From positions 186,001 through 250,000 of the forward strand of contig NZ_JAGHZZ010000009.1 in NCBI RefSeq assembly GCF_017745095.1: a stretch of 64,000 bases of DNA, written 5' to 3'. The DNA comes from Sporocytophaga sp. GTDB taxonomy: Bacteria; Bacteroidota; Bacteroidia; Cytophagales; Cytophagaceae. Of the stretch, positions 52,332-61,129 are shown one piece after another. A program made the translations under genes and the position numbers. Each line of letters opens with the position of its first letter. Within the stretch, counting starts at the first letter, position 1. The notes below the pieces were generated by a model that searched no databases, had not been told where the DNA came from, and worked only from the letters and a program-made list of their open reading frames with translations.

Positions 52332-52379
52332 ATTCACTATTTTGTAAATAAAAAATCGGAAATTTGATTTTAAATTTTT

Positions 52380-53138
52380 ATGTCAACCTTAAGAGACAAA
52401 GCCAAGAAAAGCAAAGCCAGCAAATCAGACAGGCCGGTTCTGATATATCTTGCAATTGGAATAGCTGCAGCAATTTCTATTGCATTGAGATGGGTAGATC
52501 AGGACCTTTCCGCAAATGTCTTGTCGGAGATCATCGGAGCGGCATTTACGCTTTTTGTAATTGATGTATTGCTTGTGAAGTCTAAAGCAAAGAGATGGCT
52601 TATAGTACAAGAGCATATTGATTATCTGATCGGCCGCACAATTAATAGGGTTAGAGATGGGGTTGCAACGAGAGTGTTTGGTTTCAAGCCTGAGTTCAAT
52701 CACAGAATGAAAGAAGAAGAAGTAATACACCAGATAAGAAAGCAAAGAGAAAAGTTCTTAAATGAGCTGGAACACATTTCTGCGGAGAAGTTATCTGAGA
52801 GGATTGATCTTACCTTTTTCAATAATGATAGTTACGATTACTTTGATGAAAAAGCAGAAGATATCTGGATGTTGATCAACATGAAATATTCAGAGTATTT
52901 GGCTCCTGAGCTTGTATCTTTGTTAATAGATCTTCATACCAACCTGGTGGATGTGAGTGCTCATATTCGTGTGTATGATAAAGCAGAGCGATTCCCGGAT
53001 GAAAAAGATCATTACCATAATGTGGCATTGCATGGCACTGCAAGAAATTTGAAAGAAATTATTCGCATTGTCATCAGACTGAAGGAAGAAGGTTATTCAG
53101 ATGCTGCGAGAATAATAGGAGCGAGAGAAGAAATTTAA
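52380..53138 (+). CDS. Membrane protein of unknown function
   Basis: A 252-residue protein with a basic N terminus (RDKAKKSKASKSD), two close transmembrane helices (about 21-37 LIYLAIGIAAAISIAL and 49-67 EIIGAAFTLFVIDVLLV), and a long, charged, helical cytosolic part with no recognised domain. The layout recalls small sensor or scaffold proteins that expose a helical bundle inside the cell. It stands 48 bp after paralogue B and ends at a strong terminator, so it may be the last gene of that transcript or its own unit. Confidence 0.65.
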   Translation: MSTLRDKAKKSKASKSDRPVLIYLAIGIAAAISIALRWVDQDLSANVLSEIIGAAFTLFVIDVLLVKSKAKRWLIVQEHIDYLIGRTINRVRDGVATRVFGFKPEFNHRMKEEEVIHQIRKQREKFLNELEHISAEKLSERIDLTFFNNDSYDYFDEKAEDIWMLINMKYSEYLAPELVSLLIDLHTNLVDVSAHIRVYDKAERFPDEKDHYHNVALHGTARNLKEIIRIVIRLKEEGYSDAARIIGAREEI

Positions 53139-53152
53139 TCTTAAGATATTCT

Positions 53153-53200
53153 AAAAATAAAAGTCCTGCATCCGATACTCAATGCAGGACTTTATTTTTA
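53153..53200 (+). terminator. Terminator after the two-helix membrane protein
   Basis: AAAGTCCTGCAT pairs with ATGCAGGACTTT across a 9-10-nt loop, and A-rich and T-rich flanks extend the pairing. The stem is strong and lies 15 bp past the stop codon. Confidence 0.85.
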
Positions 53201-53488
53201 AGCCGTTTGTAATGGAGTCTTATTTTTTGATTTCGGTTTATCTTTTTTCTTTTTTTATGCTTCCTATTAATTATAAAAATCTAATTGAGATTGCACTCTG
53301 TATTCTAAATCCTTTTAGTCTAAAAATACCCTTTAGCCGGATCTTTAAACAATTGAAGTTTTTAAAAGCGAGTTAACTTGTCCAATATTTTAATCTTCTG
53401 TATTGCAATTTGCTGTAAAACAGTATGTTTTAAGGGTTTGAAAGTGCTTAAAAACCAATATAACCTAAATTATTGTTTTAATGAATAG
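53201..53488. other. Intergenic region after the terminator, nothing recognised
   Basis: Together with the preceding terminator this makes a 350-bp gene-free stretch. A 64-codon frame begins inside the terminator stem, so it is not credible. No promoter motif or RNA gene was recognised; the A/T-rich part just before 53489 should hold the promoter of the YdeI-like gene. Confidence 0.45.
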
Positions 53489-54073
53489 ATGGAAACGGGA
53501 ATTAAAATGTGGCATATGGGACCAATGTTTTTTACTGAAGAAAAAGAGCTTCGGAATTGGTTTGAAAAAAATTATAAGAAGAAAAAGGAGCTATTAATAG
53601 GTTATTATAAAGAGGAATCAGAGAGAAAAGGAATCACCTTATCTCAATCTGTTGATCAAGCCCTGTGTTTTGGCTGGATTGAGGGAGTGAGGAAATCTCT
53701 TGATAAAGAGGGTTATGTAATCCGATTCACACCAAGAAAACCTAAAAGTGCCTGGAGTCCGGAGCATATAAAGAAAGTAGAAGAACTTTTGGAAAAGGGG
53801 TTAATGAAGTTTGAGGGCATAGAAGTATTTAATAACAGACAAGGATGTGATTCCGACGTGTTTCCCTTTGAAAAGGTCGAGGCAAAATTGGATGAATTTT
53901 TAGAAGAAAAATTTAAAGCGAATAGTAAAGCCTGGAGTTTTTTTAATGCAACTGCACCTTCCTATAAACGCACGGTGCTCAGCTGGATAATGAGCTCAGA
54001 TCAAAGGAACATAAGAGAAGAAAGATTGGATACCCTGATAAGAGAATGTGAAGCTGAAAAAATGCTAAGCTAG
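53489..54073 (+). CDS. YdeI/OmdA-like protein
   Basis: A 194-residue cytosolic protein of the YdeI/OmpD-associated family. Recognisable parts are ELRNWFEKNYKKKKELLIGYYKEES, the SVDQALCFGWIEGVRKSLD block, and the RFTPRKPKSAWSPEHIKKVEELLEKGLM block with its conserved RFTPR-K-S-W core. The C-terminal part (about 145-190, SFFNATAPSYKRTVLSWI) is the usual helical OmdA end. The biochemical function of this family is not known; links with bacteriocin or peptide resistance have been proposed. It appears to be alone. Confidence 0.85.
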   Translation: METGIKMWHMGPMFFTEEKELRNWFEKNYKKKKELLIGYYKEESERKGITLSQSVDQALCFGWIEGVRKSLDKEGYVIRFTPRKPKSAWSPEHIKKVEELLEKGLMKFEGIEVFNNRQGCDSDVFPFEKVEAKLDEFLEEKFKANSKAWSFFNATAPSYKRTVLSWIMSSDQRNIREERLDTLIRECEAEKMLS

Positions 54074-54144
54074 GTATTGTCTTTTCTATTTGGATTAAAT
54101 ATTTAAATTGCCAGAGTAAATGTTTAACCATTAACAAAGACATT

Positions 54145-55023
54145 ATGAAATTTGGCGTAGTAGACAATCCTGAAGAAATAGAATTTAAGTTGCCCCCAGA
54201 CCATAAAGACACTGGAAAGATGCTTTCGGAGAACCAAAAAGACAAGCCTTTCAAAGTATATGTTGGCTGTGCAAAATGGAATAAAACAGATTTAAAAAAT
54301 TTTTATCCTAAAGGCACAAAAGATGAACTGACATATTATTCATCCCAATTCAATAGCATAGAGCTTAATGCCACCTTTTATAATGCGCCTTCCAAAGAGC
54401 AGGTTTTGATCTGGAAAGAAAAGACTCCAGCAGATTTCAGATTCTTTCCAAAGTTGACCAATAGTATAAGTCATTTTAAAAGACTGATAGATGTGCAACC
54501 TGTTGTAGAAGAGTTTTGTGATGCTGTATCTGAATTTGACAAGAAACTTGGAATGGTGTTTCTGCAGATGCATGATAATTTTGGTCCTAAGAATTTTGAT
54601 AGGGTAGAGACATTTATCAACAATTTTCCAAAGGCAATCCCCCTTGCTATCGAACTTAGAAATAAAGCCTGGTTCGAAGATTCTAAAGAGGCAGAACGTT
54701 TTTATAAATTAATGGAAGCTAAGAAAAAGACCAACATCATTGTTGACACTGCTGGCAGAAGAGACATGTTGCACATGAGACTTACCACTCCAAAGGCATT
54801 TATAAGATATGTCGGAGCAAATCATGAAAGTGATTATACACGTCTTGATGACTGGTTGAAAAGAATTAAGAAATGGAGAGAAGAGGGATTACAGGAGTTG
54901 TATTTTTTTGTACATCAAAATGTAGAGAAGGAGTCACCACTACTTTCAGCTTATTTTATTAAGAAGCTTAACAAGGCTTTTGATCTGGATATTCAGATTC
55001 CGAAGACGTTGGATAGTAAGTAG
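54145..55023 (+). CDS. DUF72 family protein (YecE-like)
   Basis: A 292-residue cytosolic protein with a TIM-barrel-like DUF72 domain. Typical motifs are VGCAKWNKTDLKNFYPKGTKDELTYYSSQFNSIELNATFY, the FRFFPKLTNSISHFKRL strand, LGMVFLQMHDNFGP, and FVHQNVEKESPLLSAYF near the end. The family has no established function. It lies 71 bp after the YdeI-like gene, possibly in one transcript. A hairpin follows before the ABC genes. Confidence 0.85.
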   Translation: MKFGVVDNPEEIEFKLPPDHKDTGKMLSENQKDKPFKVYVGCAKWNKTDLKNFYPKGTKDELTYYSSQFNSIELNATFYNAPSKEQVLIWKEKTPADFRFFPKLTNSISHFKRLIDVQPVVEEFCDAVSEFDKKLGMVFLQMHDNFGPKNFDRVETFINNFPKAIPLAIELRNKAWFEDSKEAERFYKLMEAKKKTNIIVDTAGRRDMLHMRLTTPKAFIRYVGANHESDYTRLDDWLKRIKKWREEGLQELYFFVHQNVEKESPLLSAYFIKKLNKAFDLDIQIPKTLDSK

Positions 55024-55054
55024 AGTTAAATCTTAGAATCGGATTAATTGATTA

Positions 55055-55093
55055 AAGGATTACTGGGATTCTGAAATAATCCCGTTAATCCTT
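55055..55093 (+). terminator. Imperfect terminator-like hairpin before the ABC genes
   Basis: AAGGATTACTGGGATT pairs with AATCCCGTTAATCCTT at 14 of 16 positions around a 7-nt loop. There is no long T-run, so it may be a weak terminator or a small repeat element. Confidence 0.45.
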
Positions 55094-55161
55094 AAATCAG
55101 ATGAATCCCGATTCCATAATCTCATTTCTCCTTATTAATTTTACTCCATACTCTGAATCTT

Positions 55162-56076
55162 TTGGAAATAGTAAAAACAGAAAATCTTTCTAAATCCTAT
55201 GGTGATTTTCAAGCACTGAGCGAAATATCACTCGGGATAAAGCAAGGCAGCATCTATGGTATCCTTGGTCCCAATGGAGCAGGAAAGACAACCCTTCTCA
55301 GAATACTCACAGGTATATTAGGTCCTGATAAAGGAGTGTATCTTTTCCAGGGAAACAAATTCACTTCTGATTGCCAGCAAAGAATTGGCTATCTGCCTGA
55401 AGAAAGAGGCTTATATAAAAAGATGAAGGTAGAAGAACAACTTGTTTATTTTGCCAGACTGAAAGGAGTTGCTTCATCTGAAGCTAAAGCTAGAACTACA
55501 TTTTTTCTTGAAGAAACCGGCCTCGACAACTGGAAGAATCACTCTTTAGATTCTCTATCCAAAGGAATGCAGCAAAAAGTACAATTCATTGCCAGCATTA
55601 TTCATAATCCCGACCTCATAATACTCGACGAGCCTTTCTCAGGCTTTGATCCGGTAAATGCAGAATTGCTTAAAAACTATATTTTCAGATTTAAAAAAGA
55701 AGGGAAAACGATTTTGCTTTCAACGCACAGAATGGAAAATGCGGAAGAGTTGTGTGATAAAATTGTGCTTATAAACAAAGGAAAAAATATTCTTGAAGGA
55801 GAGGTGAAAAGGATCAAAGAAGGAGTAAAAAAGAACAGACTTGTCATTGAAGGAGAAGGTACGTTGCCTGAAAATAAACTCTTATACGAAATAGTAGAAA
55901 CAGAATCGTTAACCAGCAATCAGATTATTGCGACGCTGGCTCCTGCGCCTGGAGTGGCTCTTAATAAAATCATTGAGGTATTGATGCCGCATATCAGTTT
56001 CCGGAATTTCAAGGAAGAGCTACCATCACTTCATGAAATATTTATAGACAAGATAAAGGGAGATAGTAATGAATAA
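55162..56076 (+). CDS. ABC transporter ATPase, NatA-like
   Basis: Energises the ABC-2 permease that follows. Walker A is GPNGAGKTT at 36-44, the signature region is LSKGMQQKVQFIASI and Walker B is LIILDEPFSGFDP, followed by the H-loop STHRMENAEELCD. The start is TTG, chosen because it gives the usual first strand MEIVKTENLSKSYG. The 304 residues include a C-terminal accessory part like NatA/YhaQ. Its end overlaps the permease start by 8 bp. Such pairs export sodium, drugs or lipids; the cargo is unknown. Confidence 0.92.
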   Translation: MEIVKTENLSKSYGDFQALSEISLGIKQGSIYGILGPNGAGKTTLLRILTGILGPDKGVYLFQGNKFTSDCQQRIGYLPEERGLYKKMKVEEQLVYFARLKGVASSEAKARTTFFLEETGLDNWKNHSLDSLSKGMQQKVQFIASIIHNPDLIILDEPFSGFDPVNAELLKNYIFRFKKEGKTILLSTHRMENAEELCDKIVLINKGKNILEGEVKRIKEGVKKNRLVIEGEGTLPENKLLYEIVETESLTSNQIIATLAPAPGVALNKIIEVLMPHISFRNFKEELPSLHEIFIDKIKGDSNE

Positions 56077-57316
56077 AGTTTGGTTAATCCTTCAAAGAGA
56101 ATATATTATAAGAGTCAGAAAAAAAGCTTTTCTTATCCTTTCTTTTTTAGGCCCTCTGATTTTTCTCGTTTTAATGATTGTTCCTGCATGGCTCACTACA
56201 CCACAGACTAAAGAGAAAGTAGTTGTTGTTGTAGACCAGCAAAATGTATTGAATGAACAGTTGGAAGCTCCGTTTATTATCTTTTCGGATCATGAAACGC
56301 CAGGCGAAAGTGCGCCATCACATCTCATTATTCTACCTTCTGATTCATCCGGAGTTATTAATGCAAGTCTTATTAATGCTTCAAATATATCCTCAGAAGA
56401 AAGGAAAGGAATAGAGCAGGCTTTAAAACTGGCCATTGCCAGAAATAAACTTAAGAAAGATCTCAATATCCAAGAAGCGTCTTTGTATGACATTAATTTC
56501 ACAGAGACAAGATTGGTAGAAAAGAATGCTGGAGAGGCTGCGGCTTCTGTTGGCTTGTTCTCTGCTATTTTGGTTTACTTTTTTATATTCTTGTATGGGG
56601 TGCAGGTAATGAAAAGCATCATTGAAGAAAAGGCCAATAGAATACTTGAAGTGGTGGTGTCTTCTGTAACTCCTTTTCAGCTCATGGTAGGAAAGATATT
56701 GGGAGTTGCATTGGTGAGCCTTACTCAGTTTTTGATATGGGTACTCACTACATTTACCATATCCCGTTGGATTTTTGACAGGTTCAAACTCGAACGTTTT
56801 TCTGACGAAAACATCAATCAAACTTTAAAAGCCAGTCATGACGCTGCTCAGGCGATGGAAGTAAATGACATGCTTAATTTTGTCGGACAAATTAATTTTG
56901 GGTTGATCATTCCTGTATTCATCTTCTTTTTTCTTGTCGGGTATCTTTTTTACAGTTCTTTGTTTGCTGCAATTGGAGCAGCTTCTGATGCGGAGACGGA
57001 TACCCAGCAATTCATGCTGCCGATAACATTACCCTTAATTTTTTCATTTATCATGGCCCCAAGAATACTGGAAATGCCAGACAGTACTTTGGCCAAAGTA
57101 CTGTCCTATATTCCGTTTACCAGTCCTGTTGTAATGATGTTGAGAATACCATTTGGTATAGCATCCTGGGAAATTGTATTGTCGATGGCTTCGCTATTCT
57201 CTTTCTTCTTGCTGGCTGCTTGGTTTGCTGCAAAAATATATAGAGTAGGAATTCTGATGTACGGAAAAAATGCCACCTGGAAGGAACTGTTCAGATGGCT
57301 TTCTTATAAAGATTAA
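56069..57316 (+). CDS. ABC-2 type permease, NatB/YhaP-like
   Basis: A 415-residue membrane subunit. The layout is one N-terminal helix (about 20-42, KKAFLILSFLGPLIFLVLM), a large periplasmic domain (45-175), and then five to six helices to the C terminus, with the conserved SIIEEKANRILEVVVSSVTPFQLMVGKILG coupling segment near 185-215. This matches NatB/YhaP rather than drug permeases. The preceding ATPase overlaps it. Converges on the PyrR-like gene with a 4-bp overlap. Confidence 0.9.
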   Translation: MNKVWLILQREYIIRVRKKAFLILSFLGPLIFLVLMIVPAWLTTPQTKEKVVVVVDQQNVLNEQLEAPFIIFSDHETPGESAPSHLIILPSDSSGVINASLINASNISSEERKGIEQALKLAIARNKLKKDLNIQEASLYDINFTETRLVEKNAGEAAASVGLFSAILVYFFIFLYGVQVMKSIIEEKANRILEVVVSSVTPFQLMVGKILGVALVSLTQFLIWVLTTFTISRWIFDRFKLERFSDENINQTLKASHDAAQAMEVNDMLNFVGQINFGLIIPVFIFFFLVGYLFYSSLFAAIGAASDAETDTQQFMLPITLPLIFSFIMAPRILEMPDSTLAKVLSYIPFTSPVVMMLRIPFGIASWEIVLSMASLFSFFLLAAWFAAKIYRVGILMYGKNATWKELFRWLSYKD

Positions 57317-57819
57317 TGTAGATAAACTCCGTAATCGTTTTCATCCAGAACGACATCAATCCTTTCCCTCAATGTTGTAGCAAGGGAATAACCTACATAG
57401 TCAGCTGCGATAGGAAACAATTGATGGCTTCTGTCAACAATTACGACAGTTTGCAATTTATTTAATTCAATATTAAGGAAAGGTTTAAGAGCATAGGCCA
57501 AAGTACGACCAGTATTTAAAACGTCATCTGCCAGGATGACAGTTTTGTTCTTAAGTTGTTCAATATCAATGTCCAAATGCACTTCACTTTGCACTCCTGC
57601 AAGCTTATCAAGCTGAATTTTAACAAGAAGCACTCTTAAGGGAGAAATACTTTCAATTTCATTTTTCAGAAGCTTGGCAAAAATATATCCTTTTTCATCG
57701 ATTCCAGCCAGTACAATTTCTCCTTCAGAAAAATTGTTTTCATAAATTTCAAAAGATATCCTCTTGATTTTCTGTAGTATCTGTTGTTTGTTAAGGATTA
57801 AATTTTTCTCACCAGCCAT
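57313..57819 (-). CDS. PyrR-like phosphoribosyltransferase
   Basis: Type I phosphoribosyltransferase of 168 residues. The PRPP loop is VILADDVLNTGRTLAYAL (about 94-111), and VDRSHQLFPIAADYVGYSLATTLRERIDV near the end matches the PyrR region that binds uracil or RNA. In PyrR the family either makes UMP or attenuates pyr operons; no pyr attenuator is visible here. It could also be a general salvage enzyme. It stands alone and converges on the ABC permease gene. Confidence 0.82.
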   Translation of the reverse strand: MAGEKNLILNKQQILQKIKRISFEIYENNFSEGEIVLAGIDEKGYIFAKLLKNEIESISPLRVLLVKIQLDKLAGVQSEVHLDIDIEQLKNKTVILADDVLNTGRTLAYALKPFLNIELNKLQTVVIVDRSHQLFPIAADYVGYSLATTLRERIDVVLDENDYGVYLH

Positions 57820-57922
57820 ATTATTTCTTGTTAAAAAAGGAACTTTTTATAGATCCAATACCATTTTATTTAATGGAGGGCAATTTAATGAAAAGGGTAA
57901 TTTCTAAAAAATTAATCCTGAG

Positions 57923-57954
57923 TTTGGTTGATAAAATCTATTTTACTAAATTTG
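57923..57954 (+). promoter_or_regulatory. Promoter of rpmE2
   Basis: TTTG at 57923-57926, a 20-bp spacer, then TAAATTTG at 57947-57954: both hexamer-like elements fit the bacteroidete TTTG-N19-21-TAnnTTTG consensus exactly. The start codon is 30 bp downstream. This is the best promoter match in the window. Confidence 0.6.
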
Positions 57955-57984
57955 TTACCCTTTTACAATAGATAGTTAGCGATT

Positions 57985-58227
57985 ATGAAAAAAGATATTC
58001 ACCCGGATTACAGAGCAGTTGTTTTTCAAGATTCTTCTAGTGATTTTAAATTTCTTACAAAATCAACTATAAAGACTTCTGAAACAATTAAATGGGAAGA
58101 TGGAAATACCTATCCTCTCGTTAAAGTTGAGGTTAGCTCAGCTTCTCACCCATTCTACACTGGCAAAAAATTATTCGTTGATGCTGCAGGTAGAGTTGAG
58201 AAATTCAAGAAAAAATACCAGAAGTAA
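57985..58227 (+). CDS. rpmE2: 50S ribosomal protein L31 type B
   Basis: Large-subunit ribosomal protein of 80 residues. The N terminus [16 protein letters not shown] and the [28 protein letters not shown] end are diagnostic of L31. None of the zinc-binding Cys pairs of type A L31 is present, which marks it as the Cys-less type B protein that replaces it under zinc shortage in bacteria having both. It has its own strong promoter and terminator. Confidence 0.96.
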   Translation: MKKDIHPDYRAVVFQDSSSDFKFLTKSTIKTSETIKWEDGNTYPLVKVEVSSASHPFYTGKKLFVDAAGRVEKFKKKYQK

Positions 58228-58263
58228 TAAAAACATTCTGAATAAAGTTTTCTTTAAGTATAG

Positions 58264-58297
58264 AAGTCTTCATGATTCCATGAAGACTTTTTTATTT
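58264..58297 (+). terminator. Terminator after rpmE2
   Basis: A perfect 11-bp stem AAGTCTTCATG / CATGAAGACTT with an ATTC loop and a T-run. It overlaps the short gap before the GlmU-related gene. Confidence 0.85.
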
Positions 58298-58306
58298 TTG
58301 TAAAAT

Positions 58307-59467
58307 ATGCATTTCATTTTATTCGACGAACCTTCGATAAGGCAAGGTCTCCTTCCTTTTACCTTTACCAGGCCTGTTGCTGAGGTAAGGATCGGTATTT
58401 TAACCATAGCTGAAAAGTGGAAGTTAAGATCCGGAATGGATGTCTCCTATATCACGGAAGAATATCTGAGCGATCGCTTTACCCTCAATCCAGGAAAGGA
58501 AAATGTATTTATTAATGGTGGTGTTTGCCCCACCGATGAACTGGTTGCCAAAATAATAGACCTCAAAGACGGAGAAATTATTGTCAAGGATGGTGTCATT
58601 ATTGCCTATAAAAAAGTTGCAGAAGGCAAACAGATTGAATTTAAGGGTGCTTTAAATATAATAAAAAGACCTTGGGATATTTTTTTGAATAATGGTAAAG
58701 AAATAATTGAAGATTTCGACCTGATAACCAAAGGAAGAGTTTCTGCCCCACTTTCAGATCCCTATACTAGGACTTACAATCAGGAAAGAATATTTATTGA
58801 AGAGGGAGTATCTGTAAAAGCTGCTATCCTTAATGCAGAGAATGGTCCCATTTATTTGGGTAAGAACTCTGAAGTTATGGAGGGAGCTATCATTCGTGGG
58901 CCTTTTGCTCTTGGTGAAGGTGCTTCTGTTAGTATGGGGGCAAAATTCAGAGGAGATACAACTGTTGGTCCTTATTCAAAGGTAGGTGGTGAAGTAAGTA
59001 ATTCTGTAATATTCGGTTATACCAACAAGGCTCATGAAGGATTCCTTGGTAATTCTGTAATCGGAGAATGGTGCAATTTGGGTGCGGATACCAATACCTC
59101 AAATCTTAAAAACACCTATTCAGAAGTTCAGGTTTACAGCTATAAGGAACAAGACTTTGTTAATACCGGAAAAATGTTTTGCGGTCTGTTAATGGCTGAT
59201 CACTCCAAGTGTGGAATTAACACCATGTTTAATACCGGTACGGTAGTAGGAGTCAATGCAAACATCTTCGGCGAAGGTTACCCTGCCAAATTTGTTCCTT
59301 CATTCGCCTGGGGCGGCGATAAAAATTACTCCAGATATAACTTTGAAAAAGTAGTCCTGGTAGCCGAAAGAGTCATGGGTAGGAGAAATATCCAGCTATC
59401 CAAGGAAGAGATCAAGATACTCAGACATGTGTATGAAATTGAAGATCAGCAGGTGAGAAATTTCTAA
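58307..59467 (+). CDS. Bacteroidete-type GlmU-related sugar nucleotidyltransferase
   Basis: A 386-residue protein related to GlmU in two halves. The N-terminal half (about 1-180) is a diverged nucleotidyltransferase domain starting HFILFDEPSIRQGLLPFTFTRPVAEVRIG, without the usual LAAGxGTRM loop. The C-terminal half is a left-handed beta-helix with hexapeptide coils and the NLGADTNTSNLKNTYSEV and TVVGVNANIFGEG segments of GlmU-like acetyltransferases. In this phylum such proteins are thought to make or modify UDP-GlcNAc-type precursors; the reaction is not proven. It precedes holB. Confidence 0.8.
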   Translation: MHFILFDEPSIRQGLLPFTFTRPVAEVRIGILTIAEKWKLRSGMDVSYITEEYLSDRFTLNPGKENVFINGGVCPTDELVAKIIDLKDGEIIVKDGVIIAYKKVAEGKQIEFKGALNIIKRPWDIFLNNGKEIIEDFDLITKGRVSAPLSDPYTRTYNQERIFIEEGVSVKAAILNAENGPIYLGKNSEVMEGAIIRGPFALGEGASVSMGAKFRGDTTVGPYSKVGGEVSNSVIFGYTNKAHEGFLGNSVIGEWCNLGADTNTSNLKNTYSEVQVYSYKEQDFVNTGKMFCGLLMADHSKCGINTMFNTGTVVGVNANIFGEGYPAKFVPSFAWGGDKNYSRYNFEKVVLVAERVMGRRNIQLSKEEIKILRHVYEIEDQQVRNF

Positions 59468-59547
59468 TCCCTGCTTAACAATTTTACAACATATTACCTT
59501 TTAATTCTACCTCAAAAATTTATAACTAGTACCTAAATTTAATAATT

Positions 59548-60672
59548 GTGTTATTTTCTCAGATTAAAGGTCTTGAAGAAACCAAAGCCAGCCTTATTGC
59601 CTCTGTAAAAAACAGGCATGTAGCGCATGCCCAGCTTTTTGCCGGACCAGAAGGAAGTGGTAGTCTTGCAATGGCCCTGGCATATGCGACTTATATCAAC
59701 TGTGAGGAAAAAGGAGAAACAGATGCTTGTGGAACTTGTGCTTCCTGTAATAAATTCAATAAACTCATCCATCCGGATCTACATTTTGTATTTCCGGTAA
59801 GCACAACAAAAAGCGTTTCAAAGGATGCTTCAAGTGCCTTGTTCATGAAAGAATGGAGGAACTTTATTGCGGAAAATCCATATGGAGGATTGATAGAATG
59901 GGGAAATTTTATAGGAGCTGAAAATAAGCAACTGAATATATCTGTAGACGAAAGTAGAAATATAATTAAGACTGTGACCATGAAGTCTTTCGAGGCTGAA
60001 TATAAAATTATGGTCATCTGGCTTCCGGAACAAATGAATTCTTCATCTGCCAATGCTATTCTTAAAGTGTTAGAAGAACCTCCGGTAAAGACTATATTTC
60101 TACTAGTAACTCAAAACCCGGACAAGATCATCACAACTGTCCTTTCCCGTACGCAGAGAGTAAAGATCAGACCTTTCACAGATGAAGAGGTGACTAAGTT
60201 TTTTGTAGAAGATAAGCGTCTTGATGAAAAGCAAGCAAGACAAGTTGCATACCTGGCAGATGGGAATCTGAATGAAGGATTAAGGTTATTGCAACAGGCA
60301 GAAGAAGATAACCATCAGATGTTTAGAGAATGGATGAGACTTTGTTACAAAAAGGTTAATATACTTGAGCTTGTAGACTGGTCGGAAGCTTTCCAGAAGC
60401 TTGGAAGAGAAGGACAAAAGAATCTGTTTCAGTATGGGTTGAATATTCTGAGAGAAACGCTGATCTGTCGTCTGAATAGCAAAGAACTGTTAAGGCTGAA
60501 TGAAGAAGATCTGAAATTTGTAGATGGTTTTTCAAAAGCCTTGAATGAAATTAAAATAGAAAATATAAGTAAAAGCCTGAACGAGGCATATTATCATATA
60601 GAGAGAAACGCCAACGCAAAAATCGTTTTTCTCGACCTCTCCCTACAAATATCCGGAATGATGAAGTCTTAA
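59548..60672 (+). CDS. holB: DNA polymerase III subunit delta'
   Basis: Clamp-loader subunit of the replicative polymerase. The 374-residue protein starts with GTG and shows FSQIKGLEETKASLIASVKNRHVAHAQLFAGPEGSGSLAMALAYA, where the P-loop is degenerate (no Lys), as known for delta'. A zinc module is seen in CEEKGETDACGTCASCNKF. KVLEEPPVKTIFLLVTQNPDKIITTVLSRTQRVKIRPF is the typical AAA+ sensor region with the SRT motif. The remaining part is the helical collar domain. Confidence 0.93.
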   Translation: MLFSQIKGLEETKASLIASVKNRHVAHAQLFAGPEGSGSLAMALAYATYINCEEKGETDACGTCASCNKFNKLIHPDLHFVFPVSTTKSVSKDASSALFMKEWRNFIAENPYGGLIEWGNFIGAENKQLNISVDESRNIIKTVTMKSFEAEYKIMVIWLPEQMNSSSANAILKVLEEPPVKTIFLLVTQNPDKIITTVLSRTQRVKIRPFTDEEVTKFFVEDKRLDEKQARQVAYLADGNLNEGLRLLQQAEEDNHQMFREWMRLCYKKVNILELVDWSEAFQKLGREGQKNLFQYGLNILRETLICRLNSKELLRLNEEDLKFVDGFSKALNEIKIENISKSLNEAYYHIERNANAKIVFLDLSLQISGMMKS

Positions 60673-60683
60673 TATGACTGCTC

Positions 60684-61124
60684 ATGAAGAAAGAGAAGCT
60701 AACTATAGGCCGCAGTGATATTATAGATCTCCCGGATCTTAAAATATTTAGGGTAAAAGCAAAAGTCGATACCGGAGCTTATAGTTGCTCAATTCATTGC
60801 AGTGATCCTAAGGTTACTGGCAATGTCAGGAAAAAGCTTAGTTTCACCTTGCCTTATTTTAATGGTAAGGAAAAGGTTGTTTTTCAAACAAACGATTTCT
60901 CCGAAAGAACGGTGAAAAGCTCTTTCGGTCAAGTCGAAAAGCGATTTGTGATAAAGACGAAAGTACTCGTTTTTAACAAACTTATTGAAACTGAGTTTAC
61001 TCTTTCAGACAGATCTAACATGAAGCACCCAATATTATTGGGTAGAAAATTTTTGATGAATGGTTTCCTGGTAGATGTTTCCAAATTCAATTTATCCTAC
61101 AAACAAAAGAAAAAGCTTAAATAA
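60684..61124 (+). CDS. RimB-like retropepsin-type protease
   Basis: A 146-residue protein of the PF05618 (ATP-dependent zinc protease / RimB) family. The aspartic-protease-like motif is [12 protein letters not shown], with DTGA at residues 29-32, and the matching [21 protein letters not shown] motif lies near 112. In RimABK systems this protein removes or limits poly-glutamate added by RimK to ribosomal protein S6. The rimK gene starts 5 bp later, which supports that role. Confidence 0.85.
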   Translation: MKKEKLTIGRSDIIDLPDLKIFRVKAKVDTGAYSCSIHCSDPKVTGNVRKKLSFTLPYFNGKEKVVFQTNDFSERTVKSSFGQVEKRFVIKTKVLVFNKLIETEFTLSDRSNMKHPILLGRKFLMNGFLVDVSKFNLSYKQKKKLK

Positions 61125-61129
61125 GTAAG

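Noticed and set aside
53182-53376. A 64-codon plus-strand frame
   Set aside because: Its start codon lies in the right arm of a strong terminator and the product has no recognisable feature beyond being hydrophobic and basic.
58100-58303. A 67-codon frame overlapping rpmE2
   Set aside because: It runs out of frame through a certain ribosomal gene and its terminator.
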